A DNA stretch of 64,000 bases from assembly GCF_031085175.1 (NCBI RefSeq), contig NZ_JAVHUY010000055.1:1-64000 (forward strand). The letters run 5' to 3'. The notes beneath the pieces are model-generated. The model was not told the DNA's origin. It worked only from the letters and a program-made list of their open reading frames with translations, and did not search any database. How positions within the stretch are numbered: position 1 is the first letter of the stretch; each line of letters starts with the position of its first letter. This stretch comes from Phytohabitans maris (GTDB lineage Bacteria; Actinomycetota; Actinomycetes; Mycobacteriales; Micromonosporaceae). Made by a program: the position numbers and the translations under genes. Positions 17,037-25,379 of this stretch are shown here, piece after piece.

Positions 17037-17050
17037 TTTACACGTTTCAA
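17037..17050. promoter_or_regulatory. LacI-type operator upstream of the rhamnosidase gene
   Basis: The site reads TTTACACGTTTCAA and matches 13 of 14 positions of the perfect copy at 32152. It is 26 bases upstream of the rhamnosidase start and overlaps where RNA polymerase or the transcript start would lie, as expected for repression. Confidence 0.7.
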
Positions 17051-17080
17051 AACACTAGCGCACTGACTTTAGCTGACTGG

Positions 17081-17094
17081 TTGACACGTTTCAG
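17081..17094. promoter_or_regulatory. LacI-type operator upstream of the UPF0261 operon
   Basis: The site reads TTGACACGTTTCAG, one base from the copy at 32152. It is 52 bases upstream of the UPF0261 start and 44 bases centre-to-centre from the site at 17037, so the two could be bridged by one LacI tetramer and repress both divergent transcripts. Confidence 0.72.
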
Positions 17095-17145
17095 AGTTGG
17101 TTACAGGATGGGAGTCGTGACCCTACTCATACCGCGGAGCACCCG

Positions 17146-18387
17146 GTGAGCCGGCCGGCCGTCGCGCTCGTCGGCACGCTGGACACCAAGGGCGCCGAGT
17201 ACCAGTGGGTGGCCGGGCGGCTGGACGACCTCGGCGTCGACCCGGTCGTCGTGGACGCCGGGATCCGCCCGCCGGCGGGGTTCACCGGCGCCGTGGCGGT
17301 CGGTCAGGACGCGGTCGCCCGCGCCGCCGGCACCACCGTCCAGGCCCTGCGCGACGGGGACGACCGGGGCGCGGCCGTCACCGCGATGGGCGAGGGCGCC
17401 GCGGCGGTGCTGGCCGGGCTGGCCGCCGGCGGGCGCCTGGACGGGGTGCTCGCGCTCGGCGGCAGCGGTGGCTCGTCGATCGCCGCCCGCGCCGTCCGCG
17501 ACCTGCCCGTGGGGCTGCCCAAGCTGATCGTCTCGACCATGGCCTCCGGCGACGTCTCGCCCTACGTCGGCGCCTCCGACGTGACGATGATGTACAGCGT
17601 CGTGGACATCGCCGGCGTCAACCGCGTCTCCCGTACGGTGCTGGGCAACGCCGCCGCCGCGATCGCCGGGATGGCCGCCGCGCACGCCACGGCCGCCACC
17701 GGAGCCGGCGAGGTCGAGCGGCCGCTGGTCGCCGCGTCGATGTTCGGCGTCACCACGCCCGCCGTCGACGCCGCCCGCGCCCGCCTCGAAGAGCTCGGCT
17801 ACGAGGTGCTGGTCTTCCACGCGACCGGCTCCGGCGGCCGGGCCCTGGAGGCGCTGGCCCGTTCCGGCATGCTCGCCGGCGTGCTCGACCTCACCACCAC
17901 CGAGCTCGCCGACGACCTCGTCGGCGGGGTGCTCAGCGCCGGGCCCGCCCGGCTCACCGCGGCCGGCGCCGCCGGTGTGCCGCAGGTGGTCAGCCTCGGC
18001 GCGCTCGACATGGTCAACTTCGGGCCAGAGGAGACCGTGCCGGCGGAGTTCGCCGGGCGCACCTTCTTCGTGCACAACCCCACCGTCACGCTCATGCGCA
18101 CCACGGCGGCGGAAAACGCCGAGCTGGGCCGGCGGCTGGGTGGCAAGCTGGCCGCCGCGGCCGGCCCGACGGTGCTCGTGGTCCCGCGCGGCGGAGTGTC
18201 CGCATTGGACGCCGAGGGCGCGGCCTTCCACGACCCGGCGGCCGACGCCGCGCTCTTCGCCGCGGCGCTGGAGGCGGTGGCCGGCAGCGACGTGACCGTG
18301 CTCGACTCGCCCCGGCACGTCAACGATCCCGCGCTCGCGGTCGAGGCCGCCGACCGGCTGCACCGGCTCGTCACCAAGGAGGCGTGA
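17146..18387 (+). CDS. Tm-1-like ATP-binding domain (UPF0261) protein
   Basis: This 413-residue protein starts ALVGTLDTKGAEYQWV, the diagnostic opening of the UPF0261 family, and contains the glycine-rich LALGGSGGSSIAARAV near 102-117. The family is named after the N-terminal half of tomato Tm-1, where a UPF0261-like domain is joined to a TIM barrel. Here the matching TIM-barrel protein is encoded by the next gene, three bases away. The plant domain binds ATP; the bacterial enzymes have no settled reaction. The GTG start has GGAG six bases upstream. Operator sequences before it place it in the same regulon as sugar-catabolic genes, so a role in carbohydrate breakdown is likely. Confidence 0.88.
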   Translation: MSRPAVALVGTLDTKGAEYQWVAGRLDDLGVDPVVVDAGIRPPAGFTGAVAVGQDAVARAAGTTVQALRDGDDRGAAVTAMGEGAAAVLAGLAAGGRLDGVLALGGSGGSSIAARAVRDLPVGLPKLIVSTMASGDVSPYVGASDVTMMYSVVDIAGVNRVSRTVLGNAAAAIAGMAAAHATAATGAGEVERPLVAASMFGVTTPAVDAARARLEELGYEVLVFHATGSGGRALEALARSGMLAGVLDLTTTELADDLVGGVLSAGPARLTAAGAAGVPQVVSLGALDMVNFGPEETVPAEFAGRTFFVHNPTVTLMRTTAAENAELGRRLGGKLAAAAGPTVLVVPRGGVSALDAEGAAFHDPAADAALFAAALEAVAGSDVTVLDSPRHVNDPALAVEAADRLHRLVTKEA

Positions 18388-18390
18388 GGC

Positions 18391-19218
18391 ATGGACCGCG
18401 CGACCGCGCTCGCCCGGCTGCGGGCCACCGTCGAGGCCGGGCGGCCGGTGATCGGGGCCGGCGCCGGCACGGGCATCTCGGCCAAGGCGGCCGAGGCCGG
18501 CGGCGTCGACCTCATCATCATCTACAACTCCGGCCGCTACCGGATGGCCGGCCGCGGCTCGCTCAGCGGCCTGCTGGCGTACGGCGACGCCAACCAGATC
18601 GTCGTGGACATGAGCCGCGAGGTGCTCCCGATCGTGCGGGACACCCCGGTGCTGGCCGGCGTCAACGGCACCGACCCGTTCCGCGTCATGGGCCGCTTCC
18701 TCGACGAGCTGGCCGCGCTCGGCTTCGCCGGCGTGCAAAACTTCCCCACCGTCGGCCTCATCGACGGCGTCTTCCGGGAAAACCTGGAAGAGACCGGCAT
18801 GGGGTACGACCTCGAGGTCGAGATGATCCGGCTGGCCGCCGAGCGGGGGCTGCTCACCGCGCCGTACGTCTTCGACGTCGAGTCCACAGTGGCCATGACC
18901 GAGGCCGGCGCCGACATCCTCGTACCGCACATGGGCCTGACCACCAGCGGCACGATCGGCGCCAGGACCGCGCTGTCGCTGGCGGAGTCGGCGGCGCGCG
19001 TGCAGGAGATGCGGGACGCGGCGGTGGCGGTCAACCCGGACGTCCTCGTGCTGTGCCACGGCGGCCCCATCGCCGAGCCGGACGACGCCGCCTACGTCCT
19101 CGCGCACACCACCGGCGTGGTCGGCTTCTTCGGGGCGTCCTCTGTGGAGCGCCTGCCGACCGAACGCGCCATCAAGCAGCAGGTCGCCGACTTCAAGTCC
19201 ATCTCACTCCAGGAGTAA
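18391..19218 (+). CDS. PEP-hydrolase-family TIM-barrel protein
   Basis: The 275-residue protein belongs to the PEP_hydrolase/TIM-barrel signal transduction family, related to the isocitrate lyase/PEP mutase barrel. Visible landmarks are [24 protein letters not shown] (residues about 21-45, only partly quoted motifs such as GAGTGIS are diagnostic), [21 protein letters not shown] near 90 and [13 protein letters not shown] near 113. The UPF0261 gene directly upstream is its usual partner; in plant Tm-1 the two are one polypeptide. GGAGG precedes the start. A retro-aldol, hydrolase or lyase reaction on a keto acid is plausible but unproven. Confidence 0.87.
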   Translation: MDRATALARLRATVEAGRPVIGAGAGTGISAKAAEAGGVDLIIIYNSGRYRMAGRGSLSGLLAYGDANQIVVDMSREVLPIVRDTPVLAGVNGTDPFRVMGRFLDELAALGFAGVQNFPTVGLIDGVFRENLEETGMGYDLEVEMIRLAAERGLLTAPYVFDVESTVAMTEAGADILVPHMGLTTSGTIGARTALSLAESAARVQEMRDAAVAVNPDVLVLCHGGPIAEPDDAAYVLAHTTGVVGFFGASSVERLPTERAIKQQVADFKSISLQE

Positions 19219-19224
19219 CCCACG

Positions 19225-19650
19225 ATGACCTCCGCCATCACCCAGCGCCGGCCCGACGAGGTCCCCACCCGCACGTTCGACTGGGGCACGATCAAGTGGT
19301 TGGTCACGCCGCACCTCGACGAGGGAGCCGGGCTCACCACCGGCGAGGTGATCGTGTACCCGTCACAGGGGCACGCGCCACACGTCCACCCCAACGAGGA
19401 GGAGGTCATCTACGTGATCTCCGGCGAGGGCGAGCAGACCGTCGGCGACGGGCCGGCCTTCCCCATCCGCGAGGGCGACGCCGTCTACATCCCGGCCAAC
19501 ACGCTCCACTCCACCTACAACACCACCTGGCGCCCGCTGCGGCTCGTCGTGGTCTACACGCCGGGCGGCGCCGAGACCGGGCTCGACGCCCTCCCCGACG
19601 CCCGCATCCTCGACCCGGGCGTGCCGCCCGCGTGGCGGCAGGCTCACTGA
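19225..19650 (+). CDS. Cupin-domain protein
   Basis: This is a 141-residue single-domain cupin. The metal-site motif is HAPHVHPNEEEVIYVISGEG (residues about 52-71), with two His and a Glu, and a further His lies in ANTLHSTYN near 93. It starts six bases after the TIM-barrel gene. Small cupins in sugar operons are isomerases, epimerases, lyases or dioxygenases, or simply bind a metabolite. It differs from the second cupin that follows, so the two are not a recent duplication. Confidence 0.85.
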   Translation: MTSAITQRRPDEVPTRTFDWGTIKWLVTPHLDEGAGLTTGEVIVYPSQGHAPHVHPNEEEVIYVISGEGEQTVGDGPAFPIREGDAVYIPANTLHSTYNTTWRPLRLVVVYTPGGAETGLDALPDARILDPGVPPAWRQAH

Positions 19651-20069
19651 TGCCGGTGTACGGACCGGGTCGCTGGCTCAACCCCGACGACCGTCCACAA
19701 TGGTGCGAGGTGGCCGCCGCCGGCCGGTTCACGGTGCCGGTAGAGGGTGGCCGCTTCGACCGGCACTACCACGACGACCACGAGATCTGGTTCATCGCCG
19801 AGGGCAAGGCCCGCATCCTGGTCGACGGCGCCGAGCGCTACACGCGGGCCGGCGACGTCGTGCTCATCCAGGCCGGCGACCCGCACGACGTGGTCGAGGT
19901 GTACGAGACGCTCCGCGGCTTCTTCGTCGAGACCGGGCACCCGAGCGGCGGGCGGGTCGGGCACCTGCACCACGACCCGGCGGACGCGGCGGGTCACCCG
20001 GTGCCGGCCCGCCCCGTACCGGCCGACTTCCCCACGCCCGCTCCGGCGGCCCGCGCGACGGGGCTCTAG
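19650..20069 (+). CDS. Second cupin-domain protein
   Basis: The 139-residue protein has a cupin core with metal-site residues in FDRHYHDDHEIWFIAEGKA (about 37-55) and a His in AGDPHDVVEV near 85. The ATG overlaps the stop of the first cupin by one base (TGATG), so they are coupled. The N-terminus has PGRWLNPDDRPQW and the C-terminus is Pro/Ala-rich. Function is unknown; a mutarotase- or isomerase-like role on the same sugar acid as its neighbours is a reasonable guess. Confidence 0.82.
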   Translation: MPVYGPGRWLNPDDRPQWCEVAAAGRFTVPVEGGRFDRHYHDDHEIWFIAEGKARILVDGAERYTRAGDVVLIQAGDPHDVVEVYETLRGFFVETGHPSGGRVGHLHHDPADAAGHPVPARPVPADFPTPAPAARATGL

Positions 20070-20071
20070 CG

Positions 20072-20932
20072 GTGCGGCTCGCGGTCACCGGCAGCTCCGG
20101 CACCCTCGGTCGGGCCACAGTGGACCGGCTGCGCGCGGACGGGCACGACGTGCTCGGCCTCGACCTGGCCGGCCCGCAGGGCAGCGACTTCACGAGGGTC
20201 GACCTCACCGACTACGGGCAGGCGCTGGACGCGCTGCTCGGCGTCACCGCGCGGCACACCGGGCTGGACGCGCTGGTGCACCTCGCGGCCATCCCGGTCA
20301 ACGGCCTGGTGCCGGACGCCACCACGTTCCACACCAACATGACCGTCTCGTTCAACGTCTTCCACGCCGCCTTGCGGGCCGGCATCACCACCATCGTGTA
20401 CGCGTCGAGCATCACCGCGCTCGGCTTCCCGTTCGACGAGCCGCCCGCGTACCTGCCGCTGGACGAGGCGAGCGAGCCCCGCGCCAACAACACGTACGGC
20501 CTCGTCAAGGTCCTGGAGGAGGCAATGGCCGCCCAGCTGGTCCGGTGGCGGCCGGAGCTCTCCATGAGGGCACTGCGCTTCACGAACGTCACCGGCCCCG
20601 GCGAGTACCGCCCCTTCGCCGAGCGCGGCCACGACCCGACCTACCGCCGCGTACTACTGTGGAGCTACGTCGACGCCCGCGACGCCGCGGCCGCGGTGGC
20701 TCTCGCGCTGGGCGCGGCCCGGCCGGGCTTCCGGGCCTACAACATCGCCGCCTCGGACACCGGCCTCACCATCCCGAGCGCCGACCTGGTCGCCGCCGCG
20801 TTCCCGGACGTGCCGCTGCGCAAACGGCTCGGCACCCACGAGACGCTGATGTCCATAGACAAGGCCCGCGCCGAGCTCGGCTACGAGCCCGTGCACCTGT
20901 GGCGCGCCGAGCTGGGTCTACCCCCCAACTGA
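20072..20932 (+). CDS. NAD-dependent epimerase/dehydratase family protein (uronate-dehydrogenase-like)
   Basis: The 286-residue extended SDR starts with the Rossmann motif LAVTGSSGTLGRA and has HLAAIPVNG near 69, a catalytic Ser in VYASSITAL near 110 and the Tyr-x-x-x-Lys pair in NTYGLVKVLEEA near 140. Length and motif order resemble bacterial uronate dehydrogenase, which oxidises the anomeric carbon of aldoses or uronates to lactones, but NDP-sugar epimerase activity is not excluded. The GTG start is two bases after the cupin stop. As the last gene of the operon it may supply or consume the sugar acid handled by the cupins and the UPF0261/TIM pair. Confidence 0.82.
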   Translation: MRLAVTGSSGTLGRATVDRLRADGHDVLGLDLAGPQGSDFTRVDLTDYGQALDALLGVTARHTGLDALVHLAAIPVNGLVPDATTFHTNMTVSFNVFHAALRAGITTIVYASSITALGFPFDEPPAYLPLDEASEPRANNTYGLVKVLEEAMAAQLVRWRPELSMRALRFTNVTGPGEYRPFAERGHDPTYRRVLLWSYVDARDAAAAVALALGAARPGFRAYNIAASDTGLTIPSADLVAAAFPDVPLRKRLGTHETLMSIDKARAELGYEPVHLWRAELGLPPN

Positions 20933-20949
20933 GCCGGACAGATCCACCC

Positions 20950-20972
20950 CGGTCCGCGCCGGCGCCGGACCG
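20950..20972 (+). terminator. Hairpin after the UPF0261 operon
   Basis: Arms CGGTCCG (20950-20956) and CGGACCG (20966-20972) flank a GC-only loop, starting 18 bases after the epimerase stop. The sequence around it, CCCCGGTCCGC and GGACCGTTCGC, is repeated at 30671-30700 after the CMD gene, which supports a shared terminator function. Confidence 0.5.
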
Positions 20973-21087
20973 TTCGCGCAGCCGCCAAAGCCATCTCTCG
21001 TCGTCGATCCCAGGCGGCTGCGGACGGGCGGCGCCCTTCGCAGACGGCTGGGCGGCCACAGGTGATCGACATCGTGTCGCGGAATCA

Positions 21088-21135
21088 GATCGTGGTACAT
21101 CGCTGCCCCCAGAGGGGCACTCAAGTACCACGATC
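21088..21135. repeat. Nested inverted repeat
   Basis: GATCGTGGTAC (21088-21098) and GTACCACGATC (21125-21135) are exact 11-base complements. The 26-base loop holds a second stem, TGCCCC with GGGGCA. A further GGTGATCG at 21061-21068 can pair with the right arm as an alternative. It could end transcription of the M20 gene or be a mobile palindromic unit. Confidence 0.6.
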
Positions 21136-21243
21136 ACCGGCTGGGCGCGGGGTGCCCCGTTCCTGCGCCCAGCTCCAGAGCTTTGGCGACGACCGCCCCT
21201 CCCCTCGGCGAGCGGGCCGCTGCCAGGGCGCCGGCCGATGGGT

Positions 21244-22491
21244 TTAGGTGCGCCTGGCGAGCCAGCCGGCCATCGCGCGGACGCCGTAGCCGATGGCGCG
21301 CTCGTCCGGGGTGAAGGCGCTGAAGTGCGGATAGCTGGTCTCGACGGGGGCACCGGGCGCGCGGACGCCGAGAAACGTGAACGTGCCGGGCATCCGGTCG
21401 AGGAAGAGCGCGAAGTCTTCGCCGCTGAACGGGATCGCCGCCTCCAGCGCGCCCACGCGACCGCGGCCGAACGTCTGGCGCAGGTGCCGCGTAAGCGCCT
21501 GGCCCTCCCGCGCGGGGCAGAGCATGGCGGGAAACGGGGCAGCCGGAAAGTCCACAGTGGCCTCTGCGAACGACCGCGCCAGGCCGTGGACGCTCTCGCG
21601 GATCTCGACGTACCGCTCCTCGGGCCAGCAGCGGTAGGAGAGCCGGACCTCGGCCTCGACCGCCTGGGCTCGCATGTAGACGAACCTGGCCAGCGGCCCG
21701 TCCGGGGTCTGGAGATCGGCGACGAGCCGTTCGAGAGCGGCGGGGGTGGCGGGCGGAGAAACGGTGCCGAGCGCGCCGATCTCGGCGGCGAGCCGCTGCG
21801 CCCGTGCCGGCGCGTCGGGGCCGGTGAGCGTGACGGTGCCGCGGTCCAGGCCGGGCAGGCCGAACCCGGACGTGGTGAAGAACTGTCCGACCGGGAACGG
21901 CCCGCAGTGCAGGCCGTGGATCTCCACCGGGCGGACGCGGGCGAACACGCCGTCGTCGAGCATCGCGGCGGCCCCGGCGAGGCTCTCCTCGGCGGGCTGG
22001 AAGACGAACACGACGGTGCCGGCGAGGCGGTGGCGCAGCCGCGCCAGGACCTCCGCGACGCCCACGCCGATGGCGGTGTGCAGGTCGTGCCCGCAGAGGT
22101 GGGCCGCCTCGGCGCCGGCGCCGCCGATCTGGTCGCCCGGTGGTACGGCGTCCATGTCGGCCCGGTACGCGACCGGGCGGCCGCGGCGGGCGCCGGTGAG
22201 GACGCCCACGACTCCATGGCCGCCCACTCCCGTGGTGACGGCGAGGCCGGCCGCGCGAAGGCGGGCCGCGACCATCGAGGCCGTGCGCTCCTCCTGGCCC
22301 GCGATCTCCGGGTGGGCGTGGATGTCGCGGCGCAGCTCGACCAGATCGGCGTCCAACCTGGACGCCACGGCGTCGACAGCTCCCTGGTCCAGCGGCCCGC
22401 CGGCGTACGCCGCTCGGGCCGGCATCAGTCCGGTGCCCGCCAGGCCGGCGGCGGCACCGAGGACGGCGCGGCGGGTGACAACATCTGGCAT
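21244..22491 (-). CDS. M20 family metallo-amidohydrolase, exported (Tat-type signal)
   Basis: The 415-residue protein begins with VTRRAVLGAAAGLAG, a twin-arginine signal, so it is probably secreted folded. The M20D landmarks are present: AYRADMDAVP (near 108), HLCGHDLHTAIG (near 128), the Glu pair in QPAEES (near 163) and HGLHCGPFP (near 190). Relatives hydrolyse N-acyl amino acids, hippurate or indole-acetyl conjugates. The ATG at 22491 was chosen because it puts the Tat motif close to the N-terminus; an upstream ATG at 22530 is possible, and neither has a clear ribosome site. It lies 65 bases after the GH2 gene on the same strand and may be its last operon member. Confidence 0.88.
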   Translation of the reverse strand: MPDVVTRRAVLGAAAGLAGTGLMPARAAYAGGPLDQGAVDAVASRLDADLVELRRDIHAHPEIAGQEERTASMVAARLRAAGLAVTTGVGGHGVVGVLTGARRGRPVAYRADMDAVPPGDQIGGAGAEAAHLCGHDLHTAIGVGVAEVLARLRHRLAGTVVFVFQPAEESLAGAAAMLDDGVFARVRPVEIHGLHCGPFPVGQFFTTSGFGLPGLDRGTVTLTGPDAPARAQRLAAEIGALGTVSPPATPAALERLVADLQTPDGPLARFVYMRAQAVEAEVRLSYRCWPEERYVEIRESVHGLARSFAEATVDFPAAPFPAMLCPAREGQALTRHLRQTFGRGRVGALEAAIPFSGEDFALFLDRMPGTFTFLGVRAPGAPVETSYPHFSAFTPDERAIGYGVRAMAGWLARRT

Positions 22492-22556
22492 GGCTGCGAG
22501 TCTGTCGCGTTCCGGGCCGGGGCACATTGACGCTAGCCGCCTTATCGGCCGTAGGG

Positions 22557-25379
22557 TTAGCCCCACCCCGCGAGCCGTACGCGGAACGTGTACGGCCGGA
22601 TCGGCAGCCGGTACCTCTGCGGCAGCGGCGGGCCGCACGAGGCGCTGCCCAGCCCCTGCTGGCCGTGGTCGACGTTGAGCCACACGCGTTCCGACGGCCG
22701 CAGCTGAGACGGCTTCGTGGCCCGGTCGAGGTCTTCGCTCGTCCAGCGCCGCGCGGTGAAGTCGAACCACGGGTCGCCCTCCACCCGCAGCCCCGGCTGG
22801 CCGTCGCCGGTCAGCTCCAGCCATCGGGTCTCGACGTGGTTGCCGTTCTCCTGCGGCCACGGGTACGGGGTCTGCAGCGCGTCGATCTCCGCGGTGAACC
22901 GCCCCACCCGGGCGGCCGCCCGGCTGTCCACGTACGACTCCCCCGGTCCCCGGCCGAACCAGGTGGCCCGGGTGAGGCCGGCCGGCAGTGCCAGGCGCAG
23001 GCCGAGCCGTGGCAGGGTGACGTCGTGGCCGCCGATCGGCGTATCCGTCCAGATGCCCTCCGGCGTGACCGTGACGGTGAGCGCCACCGCGCCGTCGCCG
23101 GCCGGCTCCCAGCACATCTCGGTGCGCAGCCCGAGCGCCTGCCCGGCCGGCCCGCTGCGGCCGCGCACCACGACCCGGTCGTCGCCCGTGCGGACCTCGT
23201 CGACGCGGTGCAGCACGCGGTCCAGCCCGACCGCCCGCCACGCCCGGGTGAGGTCGTTGCGGAAGCCCTGGCCTCGGTCGTTCTCCACCGGGGCGCGCCA
23301 CACGTCGAGCACCGGCCCGCCGATCTCCAGGTCGCCGAGGCGCACGAGCTGGCCCGTCTCCGGGTCGAACCGGACACCGCTGAACCCGCCGCGCGGCCAG
23401 TCGACGGGCCGCGGCGGAGCGAGCTCCGCCTGGCCCCAGGCGACCACGTGTCCCGCCGGCGCCCAGGCGGTGTCGGCCGCAAGGACCGCTCGGACGGTGA
23501 GCCAGTCGCCATCCGGCAGCTCAGGCAGCGGCAGTGACGCCGAGGTCCGGGCCGGTACGTGCGGCACGGTCAACGTCCCGACCTCATGGCCGACTGTCCA
23601 TTCCAGACGGAGGTGGGAGAGGTCGGCCATGTCGTACCGGTTGCGCAACCATACCCGGCCGTCCGCGATGGTGATCACGACGGGCTCGATCGCCTTCGCG
23701 TACTCCAGCAGGCCGGGTGACGGGGTACGGTCGGCGAAGAGCAGCCCGTCGAGGCAGTAGCGGCCGCCGTTCGGCGTGTAGTCGACGTCGCCGCCGTGCA
23801 GCAGGCCGCCGTCCGGGGCGCGCAGCCCGTGGTCGATCCACTCCCAGACGAAGGCGCCGCAGAAGCGTTCGTGCGCCTCCAGGATCCGCTGGTAGTCCAG
23901 AAGGGAGCCGGGGCCGTTGCCCATCGCGTGGGCGTACTCGCAGAGCAGGAACGGCAGCCCGCGCCGGCGTACGTCGTCCGGCGAGCCCGCCTCGACGCCC
24001 TCCGGGGTCGGCTCCTCCCCGCGCCCGATCGCGTCGAGCTCATCCAGCGACGGGTACATGAGGCTGGCGAAGTCGGAGTGGCGGTACGAGCGGTCGCGCT
24101 CGTAGTGGATGGGGCGGCTCGGGTCGCGCTTCCTGATCCACGACTCGAGCTCGCCGAAGGTCGCGCCGCTCCAGCTCTCGTTCCCCATCGACCAGACGAC
24201 GACGCTGGGGTGGTTCTTGTCGCGCTCGACCATCCGCTCGATCCGGTCGGCGAGGGCGTCCCGCCAGGCGGGCTCGGCCGGCGGGTTTCCGGCCCAGCCG
24301 GCGTAGATGAAGCCGTGCGTCTCGATGTCGCACTCGTCGACGACCCAGAGCCCGTACTCGTCGCAGAGGCGCAGGAAGTCGGGGTGCGGCGGGTAGTGGC
24401 TGGTGCGTACCGCGTTGATGTTGTGCTGTTTCATCAGCACGACGTCGCGGCGCATCGTCGCGAGGTCCAGCGCCCGGCCGCGCTCCGGGTCGTGCTCGTG
24501 CCGGTTGACGCCGCGAAAGAGCACCGGCACGCCGTTGACGAGCAGCCGCCCGTCCACGATGGACACGGTGCGGAAGCCGACGGCCAGCGCGATCCGCTCG
24601 CCGCCGGCGGTCAGCGTGCCACGGTAGAGTCGGGGCCGCTCCGCGCTCCACGGCTCGACCGGCACGGTCACCGTCTCGCCGGTCGGCATCCGCACGCCAA
24701 GCTCGGGCAGCTCGACGATCCCCGGCCGGTCGGCGTCCACCCGCAAGGTGCCGCGACCGTCCAGATAGGAGGCGTGCACGAAGAAGTCGTCTATGGCCGA
24801 GGAGGGGCGGGCGAGCAGCTCGACGTCGCGGAAGATGCCGGGCAGCCACCACATGTCCTGGTCCTCCAGGTAGCTGCCGGAGGACCAGCGGTGTACCCGC
24901 ACCGCGAGCACGTTTCCGGCCGGCCGCAGCAGCCCGGTCACGTCGAACTCGAACGGCAGCCGGCTCCCCTTCGAGTGCCCCAGCTCGGTGCCGTTGAGCC
25001 ACACCCGGGCGCACGAGTCCACGCCCTGGAAGCGGAGCACCGCCCGCTCGCCGAAGGGCCAGTCGAAGCGGCGGCGGTAGTCGCCGGTCGGGTTCTGCGC
25101 CGGCACGTGTGGCGGGTCGATCGGAAACGGGTACGCCGTGTTGGTGTAGAGCGGGCGGTCGTACCCTTCGAGCACCCAGTGCGACGGCACCCGCAGCCGG
25201 TCCCAGCCACTGTCGTCGAGGTCCGGATCCGCCACGTCAGGGCCGGTGCCGGCGGCGGTCGGCGTGAGCCGGAAGGCCCAGTCGCCGTTCAGCGAGAGGC
25301 GAGGCGCGTCGGAGCGGAAGTCGGCGCGGGGTGGGAGCCGCCCCTCCCCCGGCGCGTAGGACTCGACATGGTCCGTCAC
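22557..25379 (-). CDS. Glycoside hydrolase family 2 (beta-galactosidase-like)
   Basis: This 940-residue enzyme has the full LacZ-type order: sugar-binding domain (LSLNGDWAFRL near 27, LYTNTAYPFP near 77), Ig-like domain, TIM barrel with NRHEHDPERGRALD near 313, acid/base Glu in WSMGNESWSG near 415, nucleophile Glu in LCEYAHAMGNGPG near 490, and a C-terminal domain ending near 935 with the small-chain fold. No signal peptide is seen, so it is cytoplasmic. Activity could be beta-galactosidase, but GH2 also includes glucuronidases and arabinosidases. GTGA overlap couples it to the aldo/keto reductase gene upstream. Confidence 0.92.
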   Translation of the reverse strand: MTDHVESYAPGEGRLPPRADFRSDAPRLSLNGDWAFRLTPTAAGTGPDVADPDLDDSGWDRLRVPSHWVLEGYDRPLYTNTAYPFPIDPPHVPAQNPTGDYRRRFDWPFGERAVLRFQGVDSCARVWLNGTELGHSKGSRLPFEFDVTGLLRPAGNVLAVRVHRWSSGSYLEDQDMWWLPGIFRDVELLARPSSAIDDFFVHASYLDGRGTLRVDADRPGIVELPELGVRMPTGETVTVPVEPWSAERPRLYRGTLTAGGERIALAVGFRTVSIVDGRLLVNGVPVLFRGVNRHEHDPERGRALDLATMRRDVVLMKQHNINAVRTSHYPPHPDFLRLCDEYGLWVVDECDIETHGFIYAGWAGNPPAEPAWRDALADRIERMVERDKNHPSVVVWSMGNESWSGATFGELESWIRKRDPSRPIHYERDRSYRHSDFASLMYPSLDELDAIGRGEEPTPEGVEAGSPDDVRRRGLPFLLCEYAHAMGNGPGSLLDYQRILEAHERFCGAFVWEWIDHGLRAPDGGLLHGGDVDYTPNGGRYCLDGLLFADRTPSPGLLEYAKAIEPVVITIADGRVWLRNRYDMADLSHLRLEWTVGHEVGTLTVPHVPARTSASLPLPELPDGDWLTVRAVLAADTAWAPAGHVVAWGQAELAPPRPVDWPRGGFSGVRFDPETGQLVRLGDLEIGGPVLDVWRAPVENDRGQGFRNDLTRAWRAVGLDRVLHRVDEVRTGDDRVVVRGRSGPAGQALGLRTEMCWEPAGDGAVALTVTVTPEGIWTDTPIGGHDVTLPRLGLRLALPAGLTRATWFGRGPGESYVDSRAAARVGRFTAEIDALQTPYPWPQENGNHVETRWLELTGDGQPGLRVEGDPWFDFTARRWTSEDLDRATKPSQLRPSERVWLNVDHGQQGLGSASCGPPLPQRYRLPIRPYTFRVRLAGWG

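Larger units (their letters stand above)
20933..21243. other. Intergenic region between convergent genes
   Basis: These 311 bases separate the epimerase and M20 hydrolase stops. They hold two structured elements listed separately (20950-20972 and 21088-21135). No coding frame with recognisable content was seen on either strand. Confidence 0.6.
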
